Of a stretch of 64,000 nucleotides of DNA, positions 16,145-24,770 are shown piece after piece. Where the stretch lies: NCBI GenBank assembly GCA_963784645.1, contig CAWARY010000003.1:1-64000 (forward strand), read 5' to 3'. The notes under the pieces were generated by a model. It searched no databases, was not told the origin of the DNA, and was given only the letters and a program-made list of their open reading frames with translations. The stretch's first letter is position 1, and each line of letters starts with the position of its first letter. Made by a program: the position numbers and the translations under genes. The stretch is from JBBRVW01 sp963784645. Its GTDB lineage: Bacteria; Actinomycetota; Actinomycetes; JACCUZ01.

Positions 16145-16287
16145 TGCGCGTGCGCCCATCGATCGGCCCGCGGGTCACCGCCCGGGCGCGGAGCCGACTG
16201 CCGCCACCCGAAGCGATCCGGCTCGCTACCCTGTGGCCAGGCGTTCAGCAAGATCATCGACTTCTCGTGCGCTTCTCTTGCTGCCCG

Positions 16288-16360
16288 GCCCCCGTAGCTC
16301 AGGGGATAGAGCATCGGTTTCCTAAACCGTGTGTCGCAGGTTCGAATCCTGCCGGGGGCA
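16288..16360 (+). tRNA. tRNA-Arg (anticodon CCT)
   Basis: 73-nt cloverleaf. The acceptor arms GCCCCCG/CGGGGGC pair fully with discriminator A; the D-arm is GCTCAGGGGATAGAGC; the anticodon loop TTCCTAA gives CCT (reads AGG); the T-arm is CGCAGGTTCGAATCCTGCC-like with the invariant GGTTCGAATCC. CCA is not encoded. No copy of its 3' end was found elsewhere in the window, so no att duplication is visible. Confidence 0.97.
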
Positions 16361-16769
16361 CCCTGTCTGCTGTCGCGGACCCAGACGACGGAGCAAAGAG
16401 CAGCTGCGCCAGTAATCCGGGCCGGGTGACGTGTTGATCCGTCGTTCGGGACCGGTCGGGTCCTTCTCATGGTCCGCGGACACCACGCGGATCTTGTCGG
16501 TCACCACGTCGTAGCCGCACTTCGTGAGGAACCTCGTCACAGATCTGCCGCAGGCGGGGAGCCGGGCCTCCCGCCGGCGTGGTGATCGGCGCTCCCCGCG
16601 GCCCGGGCAGCAGCCGGGCGTCCGGAGCCCCGCCTCCGGGGACGCCGAGACGGGACGAATCGGTTGCCTGGACGGGTAAAGACGAGGCAAAGGACGGCCG
16701 ATGTAAGAAGAGCGCCAGGCACCATGCCCGGCGTGCGGGGGCGTCCGGACACGGGCTGCCCACGGGGGG
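16361..16769. other. Intergenic region, no gene recognised
   Basis: About 410 nt between the tRNA and the diguanylate cyclase gene. One minus-strand stretch (about 16400-16540) has coding-like third-position GC and reads CGYDVVTDKIRVVSADHEKD, but it has no usable start and runs into the tRNA antisense, so it is at most a relic. A promoter for the cyclase must lie at the right end. Confidence 0.5.
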
Positions 16770-18233
16770 ATGGAGGTCGACCGCGCGGTGAGTGACGTCA
16801 GCCTGCCCGCGATGCGGGAGCTGCAGCGCTTGATCCTGCGGCTCAACGCCGGCCCCGACCTGCGCTCGACCCTGCGCTCCGTGGTCGACGGCGTGGTCGA
16901 GGGTCTGGGCTTCGGCGTCGCCGTCGTCAACCTCGTGCACGACGACGGCTCCGTCGAGGTCGCCACCGTCGCCGGACCGCCGGAGGTGAGCGAGGCCCTG
17001 CTCGGCGGGGTGAGCTCGCTCGAGGACTGGCAGGCGGAGATCGACCGCGCCCGGCCGCTCGGCCAGCTCCGCTTCCTGGCCCACACCGAGCCCGACAACG
17101 ACGCCATCGCCACCTGGGTGCCGGACATCCCGGTCAGCGACGACCCCGACGCGTGGCACCCGATGGACGCGCTGTTCGCCCCGCTGTACAGCGTCTCCGG
17201 GACGCTGGTCGGCATCCTGTCGGTCGACCTGCCGACCAGCGGTCGGAGGCCGGACGACGTGCAGGGGGCGCTGCTGGAGATGTTCGCGACCCAGGCCGGC
17301 ATAGCCGTCGACAACGCCCGGCTGATGGCCCGCGTCCGAGCCAGCGAGGAGTCGTTCCGGCTGGCCTTCGAGAATGCACCGGTCGGCATGTCTCTCGTCG
17401 ACTTCACCCCGGGCAGCGCCGGTCGCTTCCTCCGGGTGAACGAGGCGATGTCGCGGATGACCGGCCACAGCCGCCGGCACCTCGAGACCCTGGCGATCGT
17501 GGACCTCACCCACCCCCACGACCGGGCCGCCGACGACGAGGTCATCCGACGGGTGATGGCCGGCGAGATCGAGCGCTACCAGCTGGAGAAGCGCTACCTG
17601 CACGCCGACGGTCACCACGTGTGGGTGTCGCTGCAGACCTCCGTGGTCCGCGACGGCGAGGGCAACGCCCTCTACGGCATCAGCCAGTTCGAGGACGTCG
17701 GCGACCGCCGGGCCGAGCACCAGGAGCTCACCAGGCGCGCGCGCATCGACCCGCTGACGGGGCTGCTCAACCGGTCCGCGCTGACCGAGCGACTGGCGGC
17801 CGCGATCGACATCGCCCGCCTCAACCGACGCATGGGCGCGGTGCTCTTCTGCGACCTCGACGCCTTCAAACCGGTCAACGACACCCTCGGGCACGCCTAC
17901 GGCGACCAGGTGCTGGCCATCATCGCCCACCGGCTGGAGGCGCAGGTCCGCAACGGTGACACGATCGCCCGCTTCGGCGGCGACGAGTTCGTCATCGTCA
18001 CCGACAACCTCGGCGACGCCGAGATGCTCGACCTGGTGGAGCGACTGCGGGCGGCGGTCGCCGCACCGCTGGACATCGGCGGGGTCTCGGTGGCCCTCGC
18101 GGTCACGGTCGGGCGCACGCGGATCACCGGTGACCCCGGCGAGACGCCGGACGGGCTGGTCGCCGCCGCCGACGTGGACATGTACCTGCGCAAGCCGGGT
18201 GCCCGAGGCGTTCGTGCGGAAGGGCGCTCGTAG
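16770..18233 (+). CDS. GAF-PAS-GGDEF diguanylate cyclase
   Basis: 487-residue soluble signalling enzyme making cyclic di-GMP from two GTP. Order: GAF domain (about 20-190), PAS with PAC (about 194-315, SFRLAFENAPVGMSLVD start) and GGDEF domain (about 320-475). The active-site GGDEF motif is intact at 403-407, with metal-binding D in FCDLDAFKPVND. An RxxD inhibitory I-site (R394-D397) lies exactly five residues upstream, so product inhibition is expected. The very C-terminus (VDMYLRKPGARG) departs from the usual YxAK pattern. ATG 16770 follows a G-run; GTG 16788 is a possible alternative. Confidence 0.9.
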   Translation: MEVDRAVSDVSLPAMRELQRLILRLNAGPDLRSTLRSVVDGVVEGLGFGVAVVNLVHDDGSVEVATVAGPPEVSEALLGGVSSLEDWQAEIDRARPLGQLRFLAHTEPDNDAIATWVPDIPVSDDPDAWHPMDALFAPLYSVSGTLVGILSVDLPTSGRRPDDVQGALLEMFATQAGIAVDNARLMARVRASEESFRLAFENAPVGMSLVDFTPGSAGRFLRVNEAMSRMTGHSRRHLETLAIVDLTHPHDRAADDEVIRRVMAGEIERYQLEKRYLHADGHHVWVSLQTSVVRDGEGNALYGISQFEDVGDRRAEHQELTRRARIDPLTGLLNRSALTERLAAAIDIARLNRRMGAVLFCDLDAFKPVNDTLGHAYGDQVLAIIAHRLEAQVRNGDTIARFGGDEFVIVTDNLGDAEMLDLVERLRAAVAAPLDIGGVSVALAVTVGRTRITGDPGETPDGLVAAADVDMYLRKPGARGVRAEGRS

Positions 18234-18238
18234 CGCCC
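18222..18238. terminator. Hairpin between convergent cyclase and small gene
   Basis: GGGCGC-TCGTA-GCGCCC overlaps the cyclase stop and lies 8 nt from the convergent small gene stop. Confidence 0.45.
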
Positions 18239-18245
18239 CGGTGGC

Positions 18246-18470
18246 CTACGCCGACTCGGCGGTCGGCAGGTGGCGCAGCTGGTCGCGCACCCGGCGCTCG
18301 ACGAGGATCGGCAGGTACGTCGTGACGTTCGCCGGCAGCAGCCGGTCCAGCGCCTCGTCGATCAGCCGGTCGACGTCCTGCGGGGCCGCGACGTCGGCGA
18401 GCCGCGGTCGCACCGACTCGACGACCTCGAGCCGCTCGACGGAGATCTCGACACCGGGATGGATGGCCAT
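18246..18470 (-). CDS. Small protein with three-helix-bundle dimerisation-type domain
   Basis: 74-residue protein beginning MAIHPGVEISVERLEVVES and ending VRDQLRHLPTAESA. The helix pattern (about 20-70) with LPILVERRVRDQLR matches short actinobacterial proteins annotated as three-helix bundle dimerisation domain proteins, where FVPVLVER is conserved. No catalytic residues; function unknown. The start is ATG 18470. It is convergent with the diguanylate cyclase and divergent from ppk, sharing the 150-nt region before ppk. Confidence 0.65.
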   Translation of the reverse strand: MAIHPGVEISVERLEVVESVRPRLADVAAPQDVDRLIDEALDRLLPANVTTYLPILVERRVRDQLRHLPTAESA

Positions 18471-18620
18471 GCGGTCAGTGGAGCACCCCGCGACCCCGAC
18501 ACGCCATGCCCGAAGACCCGACACGTGCGCTCGTTGGGCGAGTCGTCGACCCGCGTTCACCTCTCGTTCACCTGGCTCCTGGTTCCGGCACCTGGAAGTG
18601 CCCAGGTCCGGGGGGGCACG

Positions 18621-20792
18621 ATGGGCGCCGTGAGCACCGCACCGGCGTGGACCGACGACGTGGACCCGGAACCGCCGCGCTATGCCGACGAGAGCGCGGA
18701 GGAGATCGAGGACACCGCCGCAGCGTCCGAGCCGGACACGTCCCGGCTGCCGGCCGACCGCTTCCTCGACCGCACGGCGAGCTGGCTCCAGTTCAACGAG
18801 CGGGTGCTCGAGCTCGCCGCGGACGAGTCGGTGCCGCTGCTGGACCGGGTGCGGTTCGTCGCGATCTTCTCCCGCAACCTCGACGAGTTCTTCATGGTGC
18901 GGGTCGCGGCGCTCCGCAGCCGGGTCGCCGCGGGCGTGACGACGCCGGGACCTTCCGGCGCCACCCCCAAGGAGCGCATCGACCGGGTCGCGCGGATGGC
19001 GCACCACGACGTCGACAAGCAGTCCCGGCTGGTCACTGACCGGCTGCTGCCGGCGATGGCCGCAGCCGGGCTGGCAGTCGTGCACTGGACCGACCTCGAC
19101 GACGACGAGCAGAAGCGGCTCGGCGACCTGTTCGTCGACCGGATCCACCCGGTGCTCACACCGCTGGCGGTGGACCCCGCGCACCCCTTCCCGTACATCT
19201 CCGGGCTGTCGCTGAACCTCGCGGTCGTCGTGGCCGACGAGGCCACCGGCAGCGAGCACTTCGCGCGCGTCAAGGTGCCGCCGCTGCTCCCCCGGCTGCT
19301 GCCGGCCGACGACACGGGCAGCCGGCTGGTCCTCATCGAGGACGTCATCGCCGCGCACCTCGACCAGGTGTTCCCGGGCATGCGGGTCATGGAGACCTCG
19401 ACGTTCCGCGTGACGCGCAACGAGGACCTCGAGGTCGACGCCGAGGCCGACAACCTGCTGCACGCCCTCGAGCGCGAGCTGGCGCGCCGACGGTTCGGCG
19501 CACCCGTCCGGCTCGAGGTCGATGCCGAGATGAGCCACCGGGTCCTCGACCTGCTGGTCCGGGAGCTCGGCGTGTCCGACGACGAGGTCTACAGGAGCGC
19601 GGCGCCGCTGGACCTGGCGGCGCTGTGGGCGCTGAGCGAGACCGACGCGCGGTCGGACCTGCGCGCACCGGCGTACGCGGCACGGATCCACCCTGACCTG
19701 CGCGGCGAGGGCGCCACCGTCGGCGACGTGTTCGCCGCGCTGCGCAAGCGCGACGTGCTCCTGCATCACCCGTACGACTCCTTCGCGAGCAGCGTGCAGG
19801 CGTTCATCGAGCAGGCCGCGGTCGACCCGGCAGTGCTCGCGCTGAAGCTCACGCTGTACCGCACCAGCGGCGAGTCGCCGATCGTCGACGCCCTGGTCGA
19901 GGCGGCCCGCTCCGGCAAGCAGGTGCTCGTCGTCGTCGAGATCAAGGCGCGCTTCGACGAGCAGGCCAACATCCGCTGGGCGCGCAAGCTCGAGCAGGCC
20001 GGCTGTCACGTCGTCTACGGCCTGGTGAACCTCAAGACGCACTGCAAGCTGGCACTGGTGGTGCGGTCCGAGCCGGGCGGCCGGCTGCGGCGCTACGTGC
20101 ACGTGGGCACCGGCAACTACAACCCGAAGACGGCGCGCACCTACGAGGACCTCGGCCTGCTCACCGCCGACGCCCGGGTCGGGGCCGACGTCGCCGACCT
20201 GTTCAACCACCTGTCGGGCTACACCAGGCACCGCAAGTACGACACCTTGCTCGTCGCCCCCGACGACCTGCGGGCCGGGCTCCTGTCGCTCATCGGTCGC
20301 GAGACGCGCAAGGCCCGCAAGGGGAAGCCCGCGGGCATCTCCATGAAGGTCAACAGCCTCGTCGACGAGAAGGTCATCGACGCGCTGTACGACGCGTCGC
20401 GGGCAGGCGTGCCCGTCGACCTGTGGGTGCGCGGGATGTGTGCCCTGCGGCCGGGAGTCCCGGGGCTGTCGGAGAACATCCGGGTGCGCAGCATCCTGGG
20501 GCGGTTCCTCGAGCACTCGCGGCTCTACCACTTCGTCGCCGGCGGCGACGAGGAGGTGCTCATCGGCAGTGCCGACCTGATGGACCGCAACCTCGACCGT
20601 CGCGTCGAGGCCCTGGTGCGGGTCACCGACCCGGACAACCGGCGCGAGCTGGCCGAACTGCTCGAGCTCGCGTGGGGCGACGACATCGACCACTGGTTGC
20701 TCGACCCGGACGGTACCTGGACGCGCACCCCGCGACGTCCCGGCCTGGTCGACCTGCAGACGCTGCTGCTCGACCGGGCCCGGGACGCCTGA
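18621..20792 (+). CDS. ppk: Polyphosphate kinase 1
   Basis: 723-residue enzyme that reversibly polymerises the ATP gamma-phosphate into inorganic polyphosphate. The N domain opens RFLDRTASWLQFNERVLELA, followed by ARNLDEFF-like SRNLDEFFMVRVA, the head domain, and two phospholipase-D-like catalytic domains. The autophosphorylated His lies in NLKTHCKLALV and the second His in YVHVGTGNYNPKTARTYEDLGL. An acidic extension of about 45 residues precedes the conserved core. ATG 18621 follows a G-run and suits the family; GTG 18630 is possible. It is coupled to the Nudix gene by a TGATG overlap. Confidence 0.95.
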   Translation: MGAVSTAPAWTDDVDPEPPRYADESAEEIEDTAAASEPDTSRLPADRFLDRTASWLQFNERVLELAADESVPLLDRVRFVAIFSRNLDEFFMVRVAALRSRVAAGVTTPGPSGATPKERIDRVARMAHHDVDKQSRLVTDRLLPAMAAAGLAVVHWTDLDDDEQKRLGDLFVDRIHPVLTPLAVDPAHPFPYISGLSLNLAVVVADEATGSEHFARVKVPPLLPRLLPADDTGSRLVLIEDVIAAHLDQVFPGMRVMETSTFRVTRNEDLEVDAEADNLLHALERELARRRFGAPVRLEVDAEMSHRVLDLLVRELGVSDDEVYRSAAPLDLAALWALSETDARSDLRAPAYAARIHPDLRGEGATVGDVFAALRKRDVLLHHPYDSFASSVQAFIEQAAVDPAVLALKLTLYRTSGESPIVDALVEAARSGKQVLVVVEIKARFDEQANIRWARKLEQAGCHVVYGLVNLKTHCKLALVVRSEPGGRLRRYVHVGTGNYNPKTARTYEDLGLLTADARVGADVADLFNHLSGYTRHRKYDTLLVAPDDLRAGLLSLIGRETRKARKGKPAGISMKVNSLVDEKVIDALYDASRAGVPVDLWVRGMCALRPGVPGLSENIRVRSILGRFLEHSRLYHFVAGGDEEVLIGSADLMDRNLDRRVEALVRVTDPDNRRELAELLELAWGDDIDHWLLDPDGTWTRTPRRPGLVDLQTLLLDRARDA

Positions 20793-21700
20793 TGCCGGGC
20801 GGAGCCGAGCCGGGCGTCGACCAGGTCGAGGCCGCGGGCGGGGTGCTCTGGCGGGGCGACCCGGCCCGGCCCGAGGTCGCGGTGGTGCACCGCCCGCGGT
20901 ACGACGACTGGTCGCTGCCCAAGGGGAAGCTGGACTACGGCGAGCACCCGCTCCTGGCCGCGCTCCGCGAGATCGAGGAGGAGACCGGCTTCGCCGCAGT
21001 CCCGGGCCGGCGGCTCGGCAGCTTGTCCTATCCCGTCCTCGAGGGACCGAAGCGGGTCCGCTACTGGTCCTGCGAGGCGGTCGCCGGCGGCTTCACCGCC
21101 AACCGGGAGGTCGACGAGCTGCGCTGGCTGGCCGTACCCGAGGCGCTGGCCCTGCTCTCGCCCACGCACGACCGGCTGGTGCTGGAGCGCTACGCCGACG
21201 ACACCCGCCGTACCCGCGCGCTGGTCGTCGTCCGGCACGCCTCGGCCGGGGACAAGAAGGGCTGGAGCGGCTCCGACGCCGAGCGCCCGCTGGACCCGTC
21301 GGGTCGCGGCCGGGCCGCCGTCGTCGCCGCCCTGCTGCAGGCCTACGTCGTACGCCGGCTGGCTGCCGCCGACGTCCGCCGCTGCCGCGAGACCCTGGAG
21401 CCCTACGCACGCGCCGCAGGCCTCGCGGTCGAAGCCGTGACGAGCGCCACCGCCGGCGACTTCGACCGCGACCCACCCGCCGGCGTCGACGACGTCGCCC
21501 GGCTGCTCGACGCCCCGGGGACGGCTGCCTGGTGCGGCCAGCGGGAGGTCATCCCGGACCTGGTGGCCTCGCTCGCCGACCGGCTCGGCGGCGCGGTCGA
21601 CCCCGACGAGCTCGGTGACCTGCGGAAGGGCGCGCTGCTGCTCCTGCACGTGGCCGAGGCCGACGGCCGGCTCGTCACCCTGGAGCGCCTCCCCGGCTGA
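20792..21700 (+). CDS. mutT1: Nudix hydrolase / histidine phosphatase fusion (MutT1 type)
   Basis: 302-residue two-domain protein typical of mycobacterial MutT1, which hydrolyses oxidised nucleotides such as 8-oxo-(d)GTP and diadenosine polyphosphates. The Nudix box spans residues 45-67 (GKLDYGEHPLLAALREIEEE). The C-terminal half is a SixA/RHG-type phosphatase domain with VVVRHASAGDK (R148-H149). It begins one base into the ppk stop (TGATG), so polyphosphate synthesis and nucleotide sanitation or polyphosphate-linked nucleotide turnover are co-expressed, a pairing known from actinobacteria. Confidence 0.9.
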   Translation: MPGGAEPGVDQVEAAGGVLWRGDPARPEVAVVHRPRYDDWSLPKGKLDYGEHPLLAALREIEEETGFAAVPGRRLGSLSYPVLEGPKRVRYWSCEAVAGGFTANREVDELRWLAVPEALALLSPTHDRLVLERYADDTRRTRALVVVRHASAGDKKGWSGSDAERPLDPSGRGRAAVVAALLQAYVVRRLAAADVRRCRETLEPYARAAGLAVEAVTSATAGDFDRDPPAGVDDVARLLDAPGTAAWCGQREVIPDLVASLADRLGGAVDPDELGDLRKGALLLLHVAEADGRLVTLERLPG

Positions 21701-21734
21701 GGGTCTGCTGGCTCTGGCCGTCCACCCCTGTTGA

Positions 21735-21784
21735 GTGGCGCGTTGTTGCACTTCTGTGGCCGGAAATCTGCAACTTCGCGCCAC
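21735..21784. repeat. Nested palindromic intergenic element
   Basis: Outer arms GTGGCGCG/CGCGCCAC and inner arms GTTGCA/TGCAAC, each perfect, enclose CTTCTGTGGCCGGAAATC. It lies after the mutT1 stop and before the end of the convergent NlpC gene; it may be a terminator or a dispersed palindromic repeat. Confidence 0.55.
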
Positions 21785-21898
21785 TGGATGGAGGGCGAGT
21801 CGGGAAAGGCGGGACCCCGAGGCCGGGGGGGATGGCTTCGGGGTCCCTGTGCGGACTGGAGGGGGGGATGCCAGCCCGCACGACTGGGGCGGTGCGGT

Positions 21899-22681
21899 CT
21901 AGAGGACTCGGCCGTAGGAGACGTTGGTGGTCCAGGCGCGGTGGTAGCCGACGCCCGCGCTGGGGTTGGCAGCCTCGTACCAGTAGCCGCCGCCGGCGTA
22001 GATCGCGACGTGGCCGACGCTGCCGCCGCCGCCGTTGTAGACGAACACCAGGTCGCCCGGCTGCGGGCTCGAGACGCTCTGCACCATCGACCGCTGCGCG
22101 GCGGACGAGTGCGGCAGCGAGATGCCCATCTGGCTGAACACGTACATGGTGAAGCCGGAGCAGTCGAAGCCGGTCGGACCGGCGCCGCCATGCACGTAGT
22201 AGGCGCCGGACGCGGCGGCCCGGGCGATCTGCAGGGCGTGCGAGGCGGAGGCGCTCATCCGCTCGACGCTGCGCGACACGGAGGAGAAGGTGCGTGCCGA
22301 CGCGGCCTTGGTGGCGGCGCGCTTCGCGGCGGCCCGCTTCTTCGCGAGCTCGCGGCGGTGCTCCGCGCGCGCCTTGGCCTGCGCGACGGCCTCGCGGCGG
22401 TCCTGGACGGCCTGGTCGACGGCGCCGTGCAGCGCCAGCTGCGTGGACGCGGTCGAGACGTCGGCGGAGTCCCGCACGAACGAGGCGGCCGCGGCCTTCG
22501 AAGTCTGGGCCGTGCGGTGGCCGTTCGCGGCCTGGCTGCTGCCGTCGGCGGCGACGGCGACCATCGTCCCGGTGACGCTCAGGGTGCCGGCGACCCCGGC
22601 GGCGACGCCGAGCTGGAGCGGGCTGCGGGAGGCGAGGGTGCCGAGGCGCTGGACACGCGTCGGACGGCGGTGCTTGGACAA
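21899..22681 (-). CDS. Secreted NlpC/P60 peptidoglycan endopeptidase
   Basis: 260-residue exported hydrolase that should cut peptide stems of peptidoglycan. A basic N-terminus precedes a hydrophobic segment (about 20-45), then an Ala/Lys/Glu-rich coiled-coil region (about 70-130), then the NlpC/P60 domain with catalytic C174 in GFDCSGF, H224 in GHVAIYAG and the third polar residue N238 in YEAANPS. The start is TTG 22681: GGGAGAGGA lies 7 nt upstream. The gene is preceded by a c-di-AMP riboswitch, so wall hydrolysis is tied to that second messenger, as with Rpf and NlpC genes in other actinobacteria. Confidence 0.9.
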   Translation of the reverse strand: MSKHRRPTRVQRLGTLASRSPLQLGVAAGVAGTLSVTGTMVAVAADGSSQAANGHRTAQTSKAAAASFVRDSADVSTASTQLALHGAVDQAVQDRREAVAQAKARAEHRRELAKKRAAAKRAATKAASARTFSSVSRSVERMSASASHALQIARAAASGAYYVHGGAGPTGFDCSGFTMYVFSQMGISLPHSSAAQRSMVQSVSSPQPGDLVFVYNGGGGSVGHVAIYAGGGYWYEAANPSAGVGYHRAWTTNVSYGRVL

Positions 22682-22689
22682 GCGTCGGT

Positions 22690-22876
22690 CCTCTCCCACG
22701 CCTACGAGGTGAGCTGTCGGGTTCGGGCGGGAAAGTGCCCGGCCGACCGGTGGGGACCGGTGCGGCTTCACCCCAAGGACCTCTACGAGGACCACATACG
22801 TGGGTCCCCCGCTCCTGCCAGGCGTCTGTCGTCCAGCTGCGCGTGCGGGGCAGGATTCGGCGGCCGCTCGTGCGCC
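22690..22876 (-). promoter_or_regulatory. Cyclic di-AMP riboswitch (ydaO-yuaA class)
   Basis: On the minus strand the leader carries the class hallmarks in order: CCGAATCCTGCCCCGC, then GGCAGGAGCGGGGGACCCA, GGGGTGAAGCCGCA, and CCGAACCCGACAGCTCACCT followed by CGTAGGCG. The last element runs into the GGGAGAGGA ribosome site of the NlpC/P60 gene. In this class ligand binding normally turns expression off. No other gene lies between it and the hydrolase. Boundaries are approximate. Confidence 0.9.
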
Positions 22877-23010
22877 ATCCCCCGTTCGGGGGAGGCGGGA
22901 GCAGGTTACGGGACGGACACGGCCGACTTCAAACCCACCGGGCGCGCGAGTCGCGACTTCCCCCAAATCGGTGCAGAAGCACTAGGAGCGACCACCCGGG
23001 ACCGGGCCGC

Positions 23011-23316
23011 TCAGGTCTCGACGGGGTAGCCCGCCCCGAGCCAGTCGCTGGTGCCACCGTCGACGTTGATCGCGTCGACCCCGTACTGGGCGAGGTAGGC
23101 GGCGGCCTGCGCGCTGCGGCCGCCGACGGCGCAGACGAGATACACGGGCTGGTCGGCCGGCAGCTGACCCACCAGGGTCGGCACGGTCTGCAGCGGCGCG
23201 AGCCGGGCCCCGGGGACGTGGCCCTGGGCGAACTCGTCCGGCTCGCGGACGTCGATCACTACCGCAGCCCCGGAGTCGAGGACGCCCTTGAGCTCGTGGA
23301 CGGTGATCGCGCGCAT
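23011..23316 (-). CDS. Single-domain rhodanese
   Basis: 101-residue sulfurtransferase-like protein. The rhodanese fold signatures are VVIDVREPDEFAQGHVPGA (residues 19-37) and the active-site loop CAVGGRS with C62, where a persulfide forms. GlpE-type single-domain rhodaneses move sulfane sulfur to thiols or cyanide; the physiological acceptor is unknown. ATG 23316 gives the usual length. It lies 47 nt downstream of ideR on the same strand and may be co-transcribed. Confidence 0.88.
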   Translation of the reverse strand: MRAITVHELKGVLDSGAAVVIDVREPDEFAQGHVPGARLAPLQTVPTLVGQLPADQPVYLVCAVGGRSAQAAAYLAQYGVDAINVDGGTSDWLGAGYPVET

Positions 23317-23363
23317 GCCTCGAGCCTCTCACGCGCCGCGCCGGCGCCCGGCTCGGCGACCGA

Positions 23364-24062
23364 TCAGCGAGCGGTGACGAAGACGTGCGACGCGACCTCG
23401 GTGCTGATCTCGGTGGTCTCGCCCCCCGACCCCACGAGCAGCCCGCCCGCCGCCGGGCCCACGGTGATCGACGCTCCGGGCCGCACCCCGGCGCGCCGCA
23501 GCCGGGACATCAGGGCGGTGTCGCTCTGCAGCGGCTCGGCCAGCCGCCGGACCACCACGGGCGACCCGGCGCCGGTCTCGACCCGGTCGAGCGTCACCAG
23601 GCCCTCGGCGCCGGCCGTCACGTCCAGGGGATCGGTGTTGCCGTTCCCGAGCTCGTCGAGGCCGGGGATCGGGTTGCCGTACGGCGACACGCTGGGGTGG
23701 CCCAGGACCTCGAGCAGCTTGCGCTCCACGGTCTCGGAGATGACGTGCTCCCAGCGGCAGGCCTCCTCGTGCACGAGCTCCCAGTCGAGGCCGATGACCT
23801 CGACGAGCAGGCACTCGGCCAACCGGTGCTTGCGCATGACCCGGGTGGCGAGGGCACGGCCGTGCGCGCTGAGCTCGAGGTGACGATCGCCCTCGACCGA
23901 CAGCAGGCCGTCGCGCTCCATCCGGGCGACCGTCTGGGACACCGTCGGCCCGGACTGCCCCAGCCGCTCGGCGATGCGGGCGCGCAGCGGCACGACGCCC
24001 TCCTCCTCCAGCTCGAAGATCGTGCGGAGGTACATCTCCGTGGTGTCGATGAGGTCGTTCAC
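23364..24062 (-). CDS. ideR: Iron-dependent DtxR-family repressor
   Basis: 232-residue metal-dependent regulator. With the GTG at 24062 as residue 1, the metal ligands fall exactly at DtxR/IdeR numbering: M10, H79, E83, H98, C102, E105 and H106. The winged helix reads VPLRARIAERLGQSGPTVSQTVARM, and the C-terminal third is an SH3-like/FeoA domain. Fe(II)-bound dimers normally repress siderophore genes and activate iron storage. An upstream CAGAAT box 7 nt from the GTG suggests a leaderless message; ATG 24071 is an alternative start. It is divergent from udgX with a 69-nt gap. Confidence 0.92.
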   Translation of the reverse strand: MNDLIDTTEMYLRTIFELEEEGVVPLRARIAERLGQSGPTVSQTVARMERDGLLSVEGDRHLELSAHGRALATRVMRKHRLAECLLVEVIGLDWELVHEEACRWEHVISETVERKLLEVLGHPSVSPYGNPIPGLDELGNGNTDPLDVTAGAEGLVTLDRVETGAGSPVVVRRLAEPLQSDTALMSRLRRAGVRPGASITVGPAAGGLLVGSGGETTEISTEVASHVFVTAR

Positions 24063-24131
24063 GCCTGGCATTCTGGCCCACGTGGCGAGACCGCGCCTTC
24101 TCGTGGCCGCCCGGCCGGGAACGGGGCCGGG

Positions 24132-24770
24132 ATGACGGCCGCCGACTTCGTGCCCGAGACCACCAGCCTCGACGAGCTGCGGCAGGCCGCCGCGGACTGC
24201 CGCGGCTGCGAGCTGTGGGAGCACGCCACCCGGACGGTCTTCTCCGCCGGATCCGTGGACGCGAGGGTTGCGCTGGTCGGCGAGCAGCCCGGCGACGTCG
24301 AGGACCAGCAGGGCCAGCCGTTCGTGGGGCCGGCCGGGCGGCTGCTCGTGCGGGCCGTCGACGAGGCCGGCATCCCGCGGGAGATCACCTACCGCACCAA
24401 CGCGGTCAAGCACTTCCGGTTCAGCCAGGACGGCCCTGGCAGGCGGCGCATCCACCAGACACCGGACCTGCGCCACCTCACGGCGTGCCGGCCGTGGTTG
24501 GTGGCCGAGCTGCGGGTACTGCGGCCGGCGGTCGTGGTCTGCCTCGGCGCGACCGCGGTGCGCTCGCTGCTCGGCGCCGACGTCCGCGTCCTTCGCGACC
24601 GCGGTCAGTTGCTGGTCCGCGAGACCTCGCAGGGCAGCACGCCGTTCCTCGTCACGGTGCACCCGTCGTCGGTGCTGCGGGCCGACGACCGCGACACCGC
24701 GTACGCCGCGCTGGTGGCAGACCTGCGGGTCGCGGCCGGGCACCTGGGACTGGGCGGTGGACGGCATTGA
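24132..24770 (+). CDS. udgX: Uracil-DNA glycosylase of the UdgX family
   Basis: 212-residue Fe-S uracil-DNA glycosylase. Motif A is GEQPGDVEDQQGQPFVGPAG (residues 50-69), motif B is VHPSSVLR, and the UdgX-specific loop RRRIHQ (104-109) contains His108. In Mycobacterium smegmatis UdgX the equivalent His109 becomes covalently linked to the abasic sugar after uracil removal. C23/C26 and C119/C137 fit the four [4Fe-4S] ligands. ATG 24132 starts the conserved region. Its stop overlaps the next gene (TTGA), so it is translationally coupled to an AlkZ-like glycosylase. Confidence 0.92.
   Translation: MTAADFVPETTSLDELRQAAADCRGCELWEHATRTVFSAGSVDARVALVGEQPGDVEDQQGQPFVGPAGRLLVRAVDEAGIPREITYRTNAVKHFRFSQDGPGRRRIHQTPDLRHLTACRPWLVAELRVLRPAVVVCLGATAVRSLLGADVRVLRDRGQLLVRETSQGSTPFLVTVHPSSVLRADDRDTAYAALVADLRVAAGHLGLGGGRH

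Noticed and set aside
16288..16400. Integrated element at the tRNA-Arg
   Set aside because: No integrase, no repeated att segment and no foreign composition in the window.
18246..20693. 815-codon minus-strand ORF
   Set aside because: Only its last 74 codons form a credible gene (18246-18470); the rest is the shadow of ppk.
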